Origin: Prionace glauca
Lineage: Eukaryota; Chordata; Chondrichthyes; Carcharhiniformes; Carcharhinidae
Assembly (NCBI GenBank): GCA_037974335.1
Contig: CM075760.1
Span: forward strand, 42,722,103 to 42,786,102
Reading direction: 5' to 3'
DNA: 64,000 bases
The translations under genes were made by a program, and so were the position numbers. Under the pieces are notes generated by a model. That model did no database searches. It saw only the letters and a program-made list of their open reading frames with translations, and had not been told where the DNA came from. Shown piece after piece: positions 21,917 through 34,539 of the stretch (position 1 is its first letter; the number at the start of each line of letters is the position of its first letter).

Positions 21917-24900
21917 TCAGATCCAGTCTGACTCCAGCCCAGCTGTCTCTGTCAGTGATACACTGGGGCCGGTCATTCACATTGTAATGTTCTAATTCTC
22001 AGGTCCCAGTCTGACTCCGGGCCCAGCTGTCTCTGTCAGTGTTACACTGGAGCCAGTCATTCACATTGTAATGTTCTAATTCTCAGTTTCCAGTCTGACT
22101 CCGGGCCCAGCTGTCTCTGTCAGTGATACACTGGGGCCAGTCATTCACATTGTAATGTTCTAATTCTCAGGTTCCAGTCTGACTCCGGGCCCAGCTGTCT
22201 CTGTCAGTGATACACTGGGGCCGGTCATTCACATTGTAATGTTCTAATTCTCAGGTCCCAGTCTGTCTCTGGGCCCAGCTGTCTCTGTCAGTGATACACT
22301 GGGGCCGGTCATTCACATTGTAATGTTCTAATTCTCAGGTTCCAGTCTGACTCCGGGCCCAGCTGTCTCTGTCAGTGATACACTGGAGCCAGTCATTCAC
22401 ATTGTAATGTTCCAATTCTCAGGTTCCAGTCTGACTCCGGGCCCAGCTGTCTCTGTTAGTGATACACTGGGGCCAGTCATTCACAGTGTAATGTTGTAAT
22501 TCTCAGGTCCCAGTCTGACTCCGGGCCCGGCTGTCTCTGTGACTGATACACTGGGGCCAGTCATTCACATTGTAATGTTCTAATTCTCAGGTCCCAGTCT
22601 GACTCCGGGCCCAGCTGTCTCTGTCAGTGATACACTGGGGCCAGTCATTCACATTGTAATGTTCTAATTCTCAGGTCCCAGTCTGACTCCGGGCCCAGCT
22701 GTCTCTGTCAGTGATACACTGGGGCCAGTCATTCACATTGTAATGTTCTAATTCTCAGGTCCCAGTCTGACTCCGGGCCCAGCTGTCTCTGTCAGTGATA
22801 CACTGGGGCCAGTCATTCACATTGTAATGTTCTAATTCTCAGGTCCCAGTCTGACTCCGGGCCCAGCTGTCTCTGTCAGTGATACACTGGGGCCAGTCTT
22901 TCACACTGTAATGTTCTAATTCTCAGGTCCCAGTCTGACTCCGGGCCCAGCTGTCTCTGTCAGTGATACACTGGGGCCAGTCATTCACATTGTAATGTTC
23001 TAATTCTCAGGTCCCAGTCTGACCCCGGGCCCAGCTGTGTCTGTCAGTGATACACTGGGGCCGGTCATTCACATTGTAATGTTCTAATTCTCAGGTCCCA
23101 GTCTGACTCCGGGCCCAACTCTCTCTGTTAGTGATACACTGGGGCCGGTCATTCACATTGTAATGTTCTAATTCTCAGGTTCCAGTCTGACTCCGGGCCC
23201 AGCTGTCTCTGTCAGTGATACACTGGAGCCAGTCATTCACATTGTAATGCTCTAATTCTCAGGTCCCAGTCTGACTCCGGGCCCAGCTGTCTCTGTTAGT
23301 GATACACTGGGGCCGGTCATTCACATTGTAATGTTCTAATTCTCAGGTCCCATTCTGACTCCGGGCCCCAGCTGTCTCTGTCAGAGATACACTGGAGCCA
23401 GTCATTCACATTGTAATGTTCTAATTCTCAGGTCCCAGTCTGACTCCGGGCCCAGCTGTCTCTGTTAGTGATACACTGGGGCCAGTCATTCACATTGTAA
23501 TGTTCTAATTCACAGGTTCCAGACTGACTCCGGGCCCAGCTGTCTCTGTCAGTGATACACTGGGGCCAGTCATTCACATTGTAATGTTCTAATTCTCAGC
23601 TCCCAGTCTGACTCCGGGCCCAGCTGTCTCTGTCAGTGATACACTGGGGCCAGTCATTCACATTGTAATGTTCTAATTCTCAGGTCCCAGTCTGACTCCG
23701 GGCCCAGCTGTCTCTGTCAGTGATACACTGGGGCCAGTCTTTCACATTGTAATGTTCTAATTCTCAGGTTCCAGTCTGACTCCGGGCCCAGCTCTCTCTG
23801 TCAGTTATACACTGGGGCCGGTCATTCACATTGTGATGTTCTAATTCTCAGGTTCCAGTCTGACTCCGGGCCCAGCTGTCTCTATCAGTGATACACTGGG
23901 GCCAGTCATTCACATTGTAACGTTCTAATTCTCAGGTCCCAGTCTGACTCCGGGCCCAGCTGTCTCTGTCAGTGATACACTGGGGCCAGTCTTTCACACT
24001 GTAATGTTCTAATTCTCAGGTTCCAGTTTGACTCCGGGCCCAGCTGTCTCTGTCAGTGATACACTGGAGGCAGTCATTCACATTGTAATGTTCTAATTCT
24101 CAGGTTCCAGTCTGGCTCCGGGCCCAGCTGTCTCTGTCAGTGATACACTGGGGCCGGTCATTCACATTGTAATGTTCTAATTCTCAGGTCCCAGTCTGTC
24201 TCTGGGCCCAGCTGTCTCTGTCAGTGATACACTGGGGCCGGTCATTCACATTGTAATGTTCTAATTCTCAGGTTCCAGTCTGACTCTGGGCCCAGCTGTC
24301 TCTGTCAGTGATACACTGGAGCCAGTCATTCACATTGTAATGTTCCAATTCTCAGGTTCCAGTCTGACTCCGGGCCCAGCTGTCTCTGTTAGTGATACAC
24401 TGGGGCCAGTCATTCACAGTGTAATGTTGTAATTCTCAGGTCCCAGTCTGACTCCGGGCCCGGCTGTCTCTGTGACTGATACACTGGGGCCAGTCATTCA
24501 CATTGTAATGTTCTAATTCTCAGGTCCCAGTCTGACTCCGGGCCCAGCTGTCTCTGTCAGTGATACACTGGGGCCAGTCATTCACATTGTAATGTTCTAA
24601 TTCTCAGGTCCCAGTCTGACTCCGGGCCCAGCTGTCTCTGTCAGTGATACACTGGGGCCAGTCATTCACATTGTAATGTTCTAATTCTCAGGTCCCAGTC
24701 TGACTCCGGGCCCAGCTGTCTCTGTCAGTGATACACTGGGGCCAGTCATTCACATTGTAATGTTCTAATTCTCAGGTCCCAGTCTGACTCCGGGCCCAGC
24801 TGTCTCTGTCAGTGATACACTGGGGCCAGTCTTTCACACTGTAATGTTCTAATTCTCAGGTCCCAGTCTGACTCCGGGCCCAGCTGTCTCTGTCAGTGAT

Positions 24901-26875
24901 ACACTGGGGCCAGTCATTCACATTGTAATGTTCTAATTCTCAGGTCCCAGTCTGACCCCGGGCCCAGCTGTGTCTGTCAGTGATACACTGGGGCCGGTCA
25001 TTCACATTGTAATGTTCTAATTCTCAGGTCCCAGTCTGACTCCGGGCCCAACTCTCTCTGTTAGTGATACACTGGGGCCGGTCATTCACATTGTAATGTT
25101 CTAATTCTCAGGTTCCAGTCTGACTCCGGGCCCAGCTGTCTCTGTCAGTGATACACTGGAGTCAGTCATTCACATTGTAATGCTCTAATTCTCAGGTCCC
25201 AGTCTGACTCCGGGCCCAGCTGTCTCTGTTAGTGATACACTGGGGCCGGTCATTCACATTGTAATGTTCTAATTCTCAGGTCCCATTCTGACTCCGGGCC
25301 CCAGCTGTCTCTGTCAGAGATACACTGGAGCCAGTCATTCACATTGTAATGTTCTAATTCTCAGGTTCCAGTCTGACTCCGGGCCCAGCTGTCTCTGTTA
25401 GTGATACACTGGGGCCAGTCATTCACATTGTAATGTTCTAATTCACAGGTTCCAGACTGACTCCGGGCCCAGCTGTCTCTGTCAGTGATACACTGGGGCC
25501 AGTCATTCACATTGTAATGTTCTAATTCTCAGCTCCCAGTCTGACTCCGGGCCCAGCTGTCTCTGTCAGTGATACACTGGGGCCAGTCATTCACATTGTA
25601 ATGTTCTAATTCTCAGGTCCCAGTCTGACTCCGGGCCCAGCTGTCTCTGTCAGTGATACACTGGGGCCAGTCTTTCACATTGTAATGTTCTAATTCTCAG
25701 GTTCCAGTCTGACTCCGGGCCCAGCTCTCTCTGTCAGTGATACACTGGGGCCGGTCATTCACATTGTGATGTTCTAATTCTCAGGTTCCAGTCTGACTCC
25801 GGGCCCAGCTGTCTCTATCAGTGATACACTGGGGCCAGTCATTCACATTGTAATGTTCTAATTCTCAGGTCCCAGTCTGACTCCGGGCCCAGCTGTCTCT
25901 GTCAGTGATACACTGGGGCCAGTCTTTCACATTGTAATGTTCTAATTCTCAGGTTCCAGTCTGACTCCGGGCCCAGCTGTCTCTGTCAGTGATACACTGG
26001 GCCGGTCATTCACATTGTAATGTTCTAATTCTCAGGTCCCAGTCTGACCCCGGGCCCAGCTGTGTCTGTCAGTGATACACTGGGGCCGGTCATTCACATT
26101 GTAATGTTCTAATTCTCAGATCCCAGTCTGACTCCGGGCCCAGCGCTCTCCGTTAGTGAAACACTGGGGCCGGTCATTCACATTGTAATGTTCTAATTCT
26201 CAGGTCCCATTCTGACTCCGGGCCCCAGCTGTCTCTGTCAGAGATACACTGGAGCCAGTCATTCACATTGTAATGCTCTAATTCTCAGGTTCCAGTCTGA
26301 CTCCGGGCCCAGCTGTCTCTGTCAGTGATACACTGGGGCCAGTCATTCACATTGTAATGTTCTAATTCACAGGTTCCAGTCTGACTCCGGGCCCAGCTGT
26401 CTCTGTCAGTGATACACTGGGGCCTTTCATTCACATTGTAATGTTCTAATTCTCAGGTTCCAGTCTGACTCCGGGCCCAGCTGTCTCTGTCAGTGATACA
26501 CTGGGGCCAGTCATTCACATTGTAATGTTCTAATTCACAGGTTCCAGTCTGACTCCGGGCCCAGCTGTCTCTGTCAGTGATACACTGGGGCCAGTCATTC
26601 ACATTGTAATGTTCTAATTCTCGGGTTTCAGTCTGACTCCGGGCCCAGCTGTTTCTGTTAGTGATACACTGGAGCCCGTTATTCAAATTATAATGTTCTA
26701 ATTCTCAGGTCCCAGTCTGACTCCGGGCCCAGCTGTCTCTGTTAGTGATACACTGGGGCCGGTCATTCACATTGTAATGTTCTAATTCTCAGGTTCCAGT
26801 CTGACTCCGGGCCCAGCTGTTTCTGTTAGTGATAGACTGGAGCCCGTCATTCAAATTATAATGTTCTAATTCTCA
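21917..26875. repeat. 84-bp satellite with higher-order structure
   Basis: About 59 head-to-tail copies of an 84-bp unit (containing GACTCCGGGCCCAGCTGTCT and TTCACATTGTAATGTTCTAA). Variant units recur at 1,932 bp (23 units): the GTGACTGATACAC variant at about 22.53 and 24.46 kb, CCAACTCTCTCTG at about 23.11 and 25.05 kb, and CCAGACTGACTCC at about 23.52 and 25.45 kb. Units in the last kilobase are more mixed. The 28-codon period is open only in some units, so I do not call a protein. Confidence 0.97.
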
Positions 26876-27959
26876 ATAATTACTTTTGGAAACCGTTACC
26901 CAATCCGTTGTGAATTAGAACCTGCATCAGATTTTGCTGCATTTGACCCCTGCCTGTCGTTATTGGTCAAATCACTTTCTCTCGAATGATCACACGCACA
27001 AAACATGTTTATTTAAATGTTATATCATGTTCTGTCTCTCTTACTCTGGATACGTTGGTTCACGTGATTCTCCCAGCCAGTTTATGTCATCATTGTGCGA
27101 GCATATCTGTCTATATTAGATTAGATTCTTCTTCTGTTGTTGGAGCATTATGTTTAATCATTTATAGGGTGTGGGCAGCACTGACATCTGTTGCCCTTCT
27201 CTAATTGCCCCTGACAATGTGGTGATGAGCTGCTATCTTGAACCGCTGCAGTCCTTGTTCACCAGGTGATATCACTGTTTATATCACATAAGGTCTGGCC
27301 ACTCTTATGATGCACCTGATCCTGATTCATCGCATTACCTAGATTGTACAATCTATACACAGTAGAAGCTGTTTAGGGTGATTACCATGGAATTGGTGAA
27401 GGTAACGGTTAAACAGAAATATTGTTCCTTATCTGGAGAGGAGCAGATGTTTCAATCCTTTGCATCAATAGAAATAAGAAGTCTGAGAATTCCAGTTGTA
27501 ATTATCTCCTGTCGGCTATATGTCCAGGGTCATTTTCATTACCATTTTCACAAATCAGCACACAATTGAGTCCTATATCAGGAAGTTTAATGAGACGCTG
27601 AGAAGAACAATTTTCACAATCTCCCCGTCATTCGAGACGTGATTTATCAATTTTCCAACAGATCTCTAAAGACAGATAAGTCATCACCGGGAACAAAATA
27701 GTGAGGCTGCAATAATTTTATATGCAAGAGCGCACAACAGAAGGGTTGTCAGTAAATAATTACATATTAAACGTTCTTCAGTTGAAACACATGAACTGTT
27801 TGGTGTTTTCATGCACTCATGGAAGACAGAGTGGGCTGAAGGTTATCACTGGGAAAACTGAAGGGGAATTGCTAAAAGAGATCATTTCTCCAAAGGGGGT
27901 TATTAGAAAATAGAATATTTAAAATAAGTAAGCACGCAAATGTTTATGATGTTTGTTAG
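26876..27959. other. Gene-free region after the satellite
   Basis: Contains one LINE tip (27160-27265). The rest shows no gene or repeat that I recognise. Confidence 0.55.
27160..27265 (-). mobile_element. Non-LTR retrotransposon 3' tip
   Basis: About 100 bp matching, in reverse, the 3' end at 6790-6905 (GTGGTGATGAGCTGC, TTGAACCGCTGCAGTCC). Confidence 0.6.
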
Positions 27960-28112
27960 ACATAAAACCATAAAATTCCTACAGTTCAGAAGAAAGGCCA
28001 TCTGGCCCATCGAGTCTGCATCCCACCCCTGGTCCTCCCCTCTGCCCTTACCATGGCTATTCCACATATTCTGAGGGAAAATAACGGACAATTTTGCATG
28101 GCGAATCCAACT
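27960..28112 (-). mobile_element. SINE type b, 3' half
   Basis: Reverse tail (AATTCCTACAGTTCAGAAGA, GGCCCATCGAGTCTGCATCC) to GGACAATTTTGCATGGCGAA. Confidence 0.75.
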
Positions 28113-28569
28113 AATACTATCTGTTGCAATATAATCGAGAGACTGGTTTCGTGCAGTAATATTGAGACAGGGCCGAATACACCAGATATCAATATAGCAC
28201 CTGTACTAATATAGATGCAGACTGGGCCCAGTTCAGCCATTACTGAGAGGGTGTATAGAGTATCTAACACTCTCTAACCAGCGTGGCGTTTTCTCATATA
28301 AACAGAGACATGCCACACTCAAACAACTGGGATTTTGCTGAGTACAGAATCAACTGAGAATTATTGTCATATAATCAGAAATATGATTTCGTGTCATATG
28401 AAATGGGTCACGTTTAGGATGGGCAAAGACTGAGTCAATTTCAGAAATAACTGAGACGATCTTCTGTATGTTGTCGTGCCAAAAAATGCAGTTTCACTGC
28501 CATCTCCTGGACTAGCCTTGCTATAGCAGGAGTTGTGAAATGCTGATTTTAGTTGCTGTTTCTCATTCT

Positions 28570-28890
28570 TTCATGGGCTGTATATCCAGCTGGTAAGGCC
28601 AGCATATATTGGCAATCGCTAATACACTGAATTTACTGGTTTTCTTGACCATCATAAAAGGCACGTAATAGCCAAGGACGTGTGTGCCTAGAGTCACCTC
28701 TGGGCTAAACTGGGAAATGATGGAAGGTTTTCTTTTCTGCAGGGCATTAGAGAATCTGATATATTTCAAGTCATGGCCGCAAGTTACCTTTACATTCAAA
28801 ATTGTAATTGCATTTTGAAGCCTGTTGTAGTTGGACTTGAATACTTATCTTGAGAAATTGGCCTACCCTCACAGAGATATTACCACTCTG
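28570..28890 (-). mobile_element. SINE type a, diverged
   Basis: A LINE-like tail (TCATGGGCTGTATATCCAGC, AAGGCCAGCATATATTGGCA at 28571-28612) followed by a weakly matching type a body and head (GATATTACCACTCTGCCACT near 28880). Confidence 0.5.
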
Positions 28891-28914
28891 CCACTGTCAC
28901 CCTTTCAACATTGA

Positions 28915-31840
28915 TAAAGTACTTACAGCAGAGAAGAAGGCCATTTTGAAGCGTCATGTGTGTGTTGGCCCTCGAAAGGAGCAATTCATCCAATAACACT
29001 CTGGACGCCACAGTCTAGCATTTTGTTCATTTTCAGACAATTATCCAATCCCATTTTGAACCCATTAATTGGCGCTGCCTGCACCATACTCTCAAACAGC
29101 ACATTCCAGATCTGGATCACTCACTGTCTGACAATGTTTTTCCTGATGTCTCCATGTTTCTTCCACCAATTTACTTCAACCCGCTCCCTCTGTGTCAAGA
29201 TCTTTCTGCCATTGAACAGTTTCTCTCTATCTACTCTGTCAAGACCCCGCAGGATTTTGAATGCCTCGTTAAAGTCACATCAGCAACTTCCTGTCAAGGA
29301 AATTAGTCCAAACTTCTCCAAAATATTTTCGTCACTGAACTTTCTGATCTCTGGACTTATTCTCGTGTTTTCCTTTCCATCCAGCCTATTGACTTTACAT
29401 TCTGCCTGAGTTCGGTGCCGAAAATTGGACCGAATTTTTCGGTTGACGATTTTCCAAGTGTTTTCTACAAATTTAGCACAACTTCCTTGCTTCTGTATTC
29501 TTTTCCCCAATAGACAAAAACTATTCACTTTATTTTGTTTGCAGCTGTCTCAACCTGTCTTGCATCATGAATGATTTATACACATATTCACTCAAGTCCC
29601 TCGGGGTCTATATTCACTTTCATCATTTCCATTTTTTTCTTCAAATTCTGTTGAACAAAAGTGATCATGTAACTTTTCTCTGCAAAATATTAAATATGCA
29701 AATTACTCGTCCATTCAACCAATTAGTTCTTTTTGCCCTGTCACTATTTAACTTAAATAGTTGCTTTCCAACCTTTCCCCCAATGTACCGATTATCTCCA
29801 AGCTGATTCCACAATTTCCTTCTAATCATCTATACATCTATGACAAACAGCAAAGGTTCCAGAACTGATCCCTGAGCCACAACACTCCATTGGGAAACGC
29901 ACACCTGCACAGCTACACTCGGTTTTCTATGACTGAGCCAGCTCTCCATCCACCTAATTATCTCACCTCTGATCTCATTTTACTGCAAATTCTGTACCAC
30001 TCTGCCATAAGGGACTTTGTCAGAGGGTTTACTGGTGTCCATGTAGACAATATCCACTGCTCTACCATCATCAGTCATCTTCATCACTTCCTCAAAAATA
30101 AACTTGATCATGTTAGTCAGACACGGTCTGGTCTTAAAAAAAAATGTTGCCTTTCACTAACATATCCACTTATTTCAAAGAGGAATTAAATCCTCTCTTG
30201 AAGAATTCTCTTCGATAATTTCCTGACCACTGGCGTAAGGCTCATTGGCCTGTGCTTACCTGGATTATGGTAGCTATTCTTCCTAAACAAAAATCAGCTC
30301 TTCTCCAATCCTCGTACTTCCACTATAGCCAGTGATGATACAAAGATTTCTCTCAAAACCCCAGCAATTTCCTCCTGGCCTCTCGCATTATTCTGCGGTA
30401 TATCACATCAGTCCCTGGGGACATGACTACCGTAATGTTTCTCAAGAACCCCAATATCTCCTCCTTTTTGATCTCAACATGACTCAAACTACTTGTGCAT
30501 CCTTTCCCAGACTCATCATGCACTAAGTACTTCTCTTTAGTGAATACTGACGTGAAGTATTCAATACCTCGTCATTTCCCTGGATCCGCGCATAGAATCC
30601 CTCACCTATCCTCGGGTGTGTCAACCCCCTCCCTGGCTAAACATTTGCCCTTTATATATGTGTAAAACGCCTTTGGATTTTCTTCCATCCTGCGGCAAAT
30701 TAATTCTCGTGACCCCTTTTCGCCCTCTTTACTCTTTGCTTAAGTTTCGTTTAACTTTCCTTGTATTTCATAATTGTTTTGCGTCTTCCTAGGACAGAAA
30801 AAATCTTTTTTTTTCCCACTTTGACGAGGCTCATAATTTCTCTCGTTTTACAATGTTCCCGAAACTTGCCATACCTACCCTTCATTCTCATTGGAATGTG
30901 CCAGTCCGGAATTCCTATCAACTTGCACTTGAAAGCCTCCCACGTGCCAGATGTTGATTTGCCCCAATCTCCATTCTTCAGTTTCTGCCTAATATTGTTA
31001 TAATTAGTCATCCCCCAGTTTAGTGTCTTCACTTGAGTATTACACTTACCTTTCTCTGTCCGTACCTTAACACTTACTGAGTTGTGCTCTCAGTTCCCCA
31101 ACTGCTCCCCCACTGAAATATCGACCACCTGTCCAGGCTGATCCCCTATTTCCAGCCACTTCCCTAGTTGGATTACCAATATAATGTTTCGGGAAGCCCT
31201 CCTGGATGCTCCTTACAAACTCTGCCCCATCCACACACTGAGCACAAAATGAATCCCCGTCAATTTTGAGGAAATTAACTCTCCCACCACAACAACCCTG
31301 TTACTTTTCCATCTTGCCAAATTCTCATTCATATCTCTTTCTCAATCTCCCGCTAGTTGCTGGGAGGCCAATAGAAAATGCTGAATCTTGTGAGTACACC
31401 CTTCCTATTCCTGCACTCTACCCATACTGCCTCGCTGTATAAGCCATGCGAAGTACATTGGGTGCAGTCCTCCTGCAGTACTGCTGCAATATTCTCCCTA
31501 CCAGTCTTGAAAATGTCCTTCTCCTGTTACATCACTTTCTATCCTGCTTGAATCATTGGCATCCTTGTACGTTAAGCTGTCATTCCTCTCCTTTCCTTAA
31601 CCAAGTCTCTGTAATAGCAGCAGCATCACAGTTCCAAGAACGAATCCAAGCTCCAAGTCCATCAGCCTTACCTGTTACACTTTTTGTATTGAAACAAATG
31701 CACTTCAGCCTGCCGGACCCGCTTTAATTAGGAGCCACACTATTTCTGCTCATTCTTTGAGTTTTACTGGCCCTGTTCTCTAGTTCCACTTCAGCTAATT
31801 CACCTTCGCTTTATTCCCCTCTCCCTGGTAGATTTCCTTC
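28915..31840 (-). mobile_element. Old CR1 LINE, endonuclease to 3' end
   Basis: Nearly complete ORF2 on the minus strand, decayed. From its 5' side: endonuclease traces around 31690-31500 (a KADGLGAWIRSWNCDAAAITETWL-like stretch), the rest of the endonuclease to about 31100, the pre-RT region (30965-30700), RT (about 30650-29800) and the CR1 C-terminal region (29530-28960). The 3' end is near 28915-28960. Breaks are numerous; this is much older than the 8.8-12.7 kb copies. Confidence 0.7.
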
Positions 31841-31985
31841 CCTAAAGGACATCAGTGAAAGAAGTTGGTCCTTTCGACAATCAAATATGGTTTTATGGTC
31901 ATCAGTAGATTTTTATTTCCAGACAATTTTTATTTAATTCAAATTCCATCAGCTGCAGTGACCGGATTCGTACTTAGAACATTAA
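31840..31985 (-). mobile_element. SINE type a, partial
   Basis: AGATTTCCTTCCCTAAAGGA, then ATTCAAATTCCATCAGCTGC: type a body in reverse, adjoining the 5' side of the old CR1. Confidence 0.72.
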
Positions 31986-32358
31986 CAACATGAGGAATCC
32001 GTCCTGAAGTTATGACATCAGTAGGAGCTACTCAGAAAATTTCCTCAGTTTCCCTTTCAAAGACTTACTCAACCATCAGCAACTTCTGTTTGTCCCACGT
32101 CACTTTCTGAACTGTACTACCTGATAGACACCTACCCAACTGGACATGGCAGTATGGACGGGGTAGTAAGGGACACAAGACACAGCAACACCTCTCCACC
32201 CACTTCCCTAAACTCCCACACTTTCCCCAACTCTCAGCGTTTCACTCTCTGCAACTTACAGTCTGTGGAGATCCCTCAATAGGCAGATTTCACAGGCCTC
32301 AGTTCCGAAGTTCATACTTGGTTATGTCCAACTCATGAATCAATTTTAAGTTATTACA

Positions 32359-33918
32359 CCCCTCCCCCTCTCGGTCTGAGTAACCGCCGAGGGCTGACCG
32401 GCTTGGAAGCCTTTCTTTGAAATTTCACTGCTGGGTCTGGTTCCTCCTGCTCAGCCTCGGAGGTGAGTGGGTTTCAGCAGACCGGAGCTCGCCTCTTCCA
32501 CCATGAGCGTTGTGGCCCGAGTTCCCTTTATCGGGAGACAATGTGGCCGAGAGGCTAAACCCGCCCTGTCCATTTCAGACTCCGAGTTTCTCACTGGTGG
32601 AGATGGAGAGCAGGAGCCGGAGCATCTGGAATTCTTTCCAAAGTTCGGGGTGTGCCGGGAATTGATTTTCCCTGCATGTCTTGGTGTTTCCCGGTTTGTA
32701 GATGTTTGAAACATTCCCATAGGATGGTATCTCCCAAGCGGACTTGATAGGAATCTGGCCCTGTTCCTGACCTGAACGTGTCTCATAACCAGCGTATCCA
32801 TTGCCAAGATTCTTAACTAACAGCCTAACAACTGCCTTTAACAGCCTGTCCCAGTGATGGAAACGGCTCTGGGTGTCAGCTCCCACCCTCGGAAAATTAG
32901 ACTTTGGGAAGAGTGATCATGTGCAACTCTGCTTGTGCTATTCCATTTGTTGAAGAGGGGAGGGGAGTGGTGATTGGGGGGATGTTGTCCTGTAATTGAA
33001 GAGCAATCTGGATAGTTTGGTGTCAAAGGAGGCTGTGGGATAGTTTTTTGAACCTCTTTTTACTGTTTGGGCCGCTCTTTCTGCCAGACCGTTGGATGAT
33101 GGGGAATATGGGCACTGTCCTAACGTGTCAAATTCTGTTCAATTTGTTGCAATGCACAAAGTCCTGGCAGTTGAAGTGTGGTCCATGTTTAGAAACCAAC
33201 GCCTGTGGGATCCCGGGTGTCAAGAAAGAGGAGTGAGGTTTCTCCACTCTTGTCCTTGTGTTTGATGAACTCACCCTCTGTATGGTCATCCATTGTGAAT
33301 TAGCATCTCCCATTATCAGGAACATAGGCCCCATGAACGGTCCAGCACTGACCATGTGCAGCCACGTCTACGGCCGTCCCAGCCATTCCCAAGTGTGAAG
33401 AGGAGAGACTGGTGACATTCGTCCCTTGTTGACATTGCCAACACTGACCCACGACCAAATATCTGTAATCATACCTGGCCACAGTCACGGCAATTTGCAG
33501 GTTATTAAGTTTGTCACTCCTGGGTGGCCACGAGTACCGCGAAGATGGGATGGTGAACCTTGGCTCAGGATGACAATCTTGAACCCCATAGGCGTGTGCC
33601 AGCTTCCACAGTCAGCTGTCCTCTGCTACTCCAATATGGGTGCAATTCAGGCTGTAACGGCCTTTTGGTTTCCCCCATCGGCACTCACTACTTCAGTTTA
33701 TTCAGGACTGGGTAATTTTGTATCCAAAGCCGAATATTATTGGCTGCCACTGGGAGAGTTTTGAAAAAGTTCATGATTGCCGTCACTTCCACTGGGGACG
33801 TGACCAATGTCCGTTAATTGGAGCCAACTCAAGGCATCTTCCTTTGCAACTCTGCTGCCTAGTTGCCCATGTTCAGAGGGTAATGAAGTGTCAACCACAT
33901 TGCTGTGGCCCTTTCCTG
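32359..33918 (-). mobile_element. Ty3/Gypsy LTR-retrotransposon fossil, arm 1
   Basis: A degraded pol segment on the minus strand. Parts recognisable in order are the end of the RNase H/connection region, the integrase zinc-binding and core regions, the integrase C-terminus, and then a polypurine tract at about 32359-32371. A candidate 3' LTR starting TGTAATAA runs from 32358 downward; its far end is not resolved (perhaps near 32000). Gag, protease and most of the reverse transcriptase are missing. It is broken in several places and clearly old; it predates the inverted duplication because the other arm carries the same segment. Family identity rests on the integrase-like residues and their order. 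Confidence 0.72.
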
Positions 33919-33930
33919 GGACATTGATAA

Positions 33931-34171
33931 ACACAGTAAAAAGTCTGACAACACCAGGTTTAAGTCCAACTGATTTATTTGATAGTTAATTCAGTAGCTT
34001 TAGAGGTTACTCTCTTCGTCAGGTGAATGGAGAGTTCTGGTGGCGAACATTCGCCTGACGAAGAGGGTAACCTCGAAAGCTAGTGAATTTACTATCACAT
34101 AAATCGATTGGACTTAAACCTGGTGTTGTCAGACTTTTTACTGTGTCTACCCCAGTCCAACGCCAGCATAT
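33931..34171. mobile_element. Penelope-like element fold-back
   Basis: Two roughly 115-bp arms in inverted orientation with almost no spacer: one begins GTAAAAAGTCTGACAACACC, the other ends with its complement, followed by the CCAGTCCAACGCCAGCAT end typical of Penelope-like termini in sharks. The flanking direct repeat GACATTGATAAAC occurs on both sides (about 33919-33931 and 34172-34184). It interrupts a SINE, and the corresponding SINE in the other arm is uninterrupted, so insertion followed the inverted duplication. Confidence 0.75.
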
Positions 34172-34345
34172 CCACATCATGACATTGATAAACCAGATGG
34201 GTCTTTCTGAAAATGGACAATGTTTTTATGGTCACTAATGAATTCTAAACTCCAGATATATTTACTCAAGTTCCACCATCTGCAGTGACGTGATCGGAAT
34301 CCGTGTGCCCAGAACATTAGCTGAGTTCTTGCATTAATACTCAAG
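34172..34345 (-). mobile_element. SINE type a in arm 1, split
   Basis: Body and head in reverse (AAGTTCCACCATCTGCAGTG); its 3' part is at about 33870-33930, on the far side of a Penelope fold-back. Mirror partner of 42200-42480. Confidence 0.75.
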
Positions 34346-34539
34346 TGATAAAACCTACAGTCCATCACATCCACACCTGAGTGTACACATCCTGAATTCC
34401 AGTAACCCAGACACACCATACTATGCATGTCTGCCGGGCTCCCGGATTGGACAGCATTAACTGCCTCAATCAGGGAGCTCATATTCCAAAGCTCCACCTG
34501 ATGGTTACCGTTGAAGTCCTTAGATGTATCTCTCTACCT

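Noticed and set aside
26453-26686. Minus-strand frame with a 28-residue repeat
   Set aside because: Open only where the satellite unit reads CACAGG; most units carry a stop in this frame.
32467-32709. 80-codon plus frame beginning MSVVARVPFIGRQ, in CpG-richer DNA
   Set aside because: It lies antisense to the end of the Gypsy fossil's pol region; that reading explains the sequence better.
33300-33764. Several 60-110-codon frames on both strands
   Set aside because: All lie in the Gypsy fossil or its antisense and show no independent coding character.
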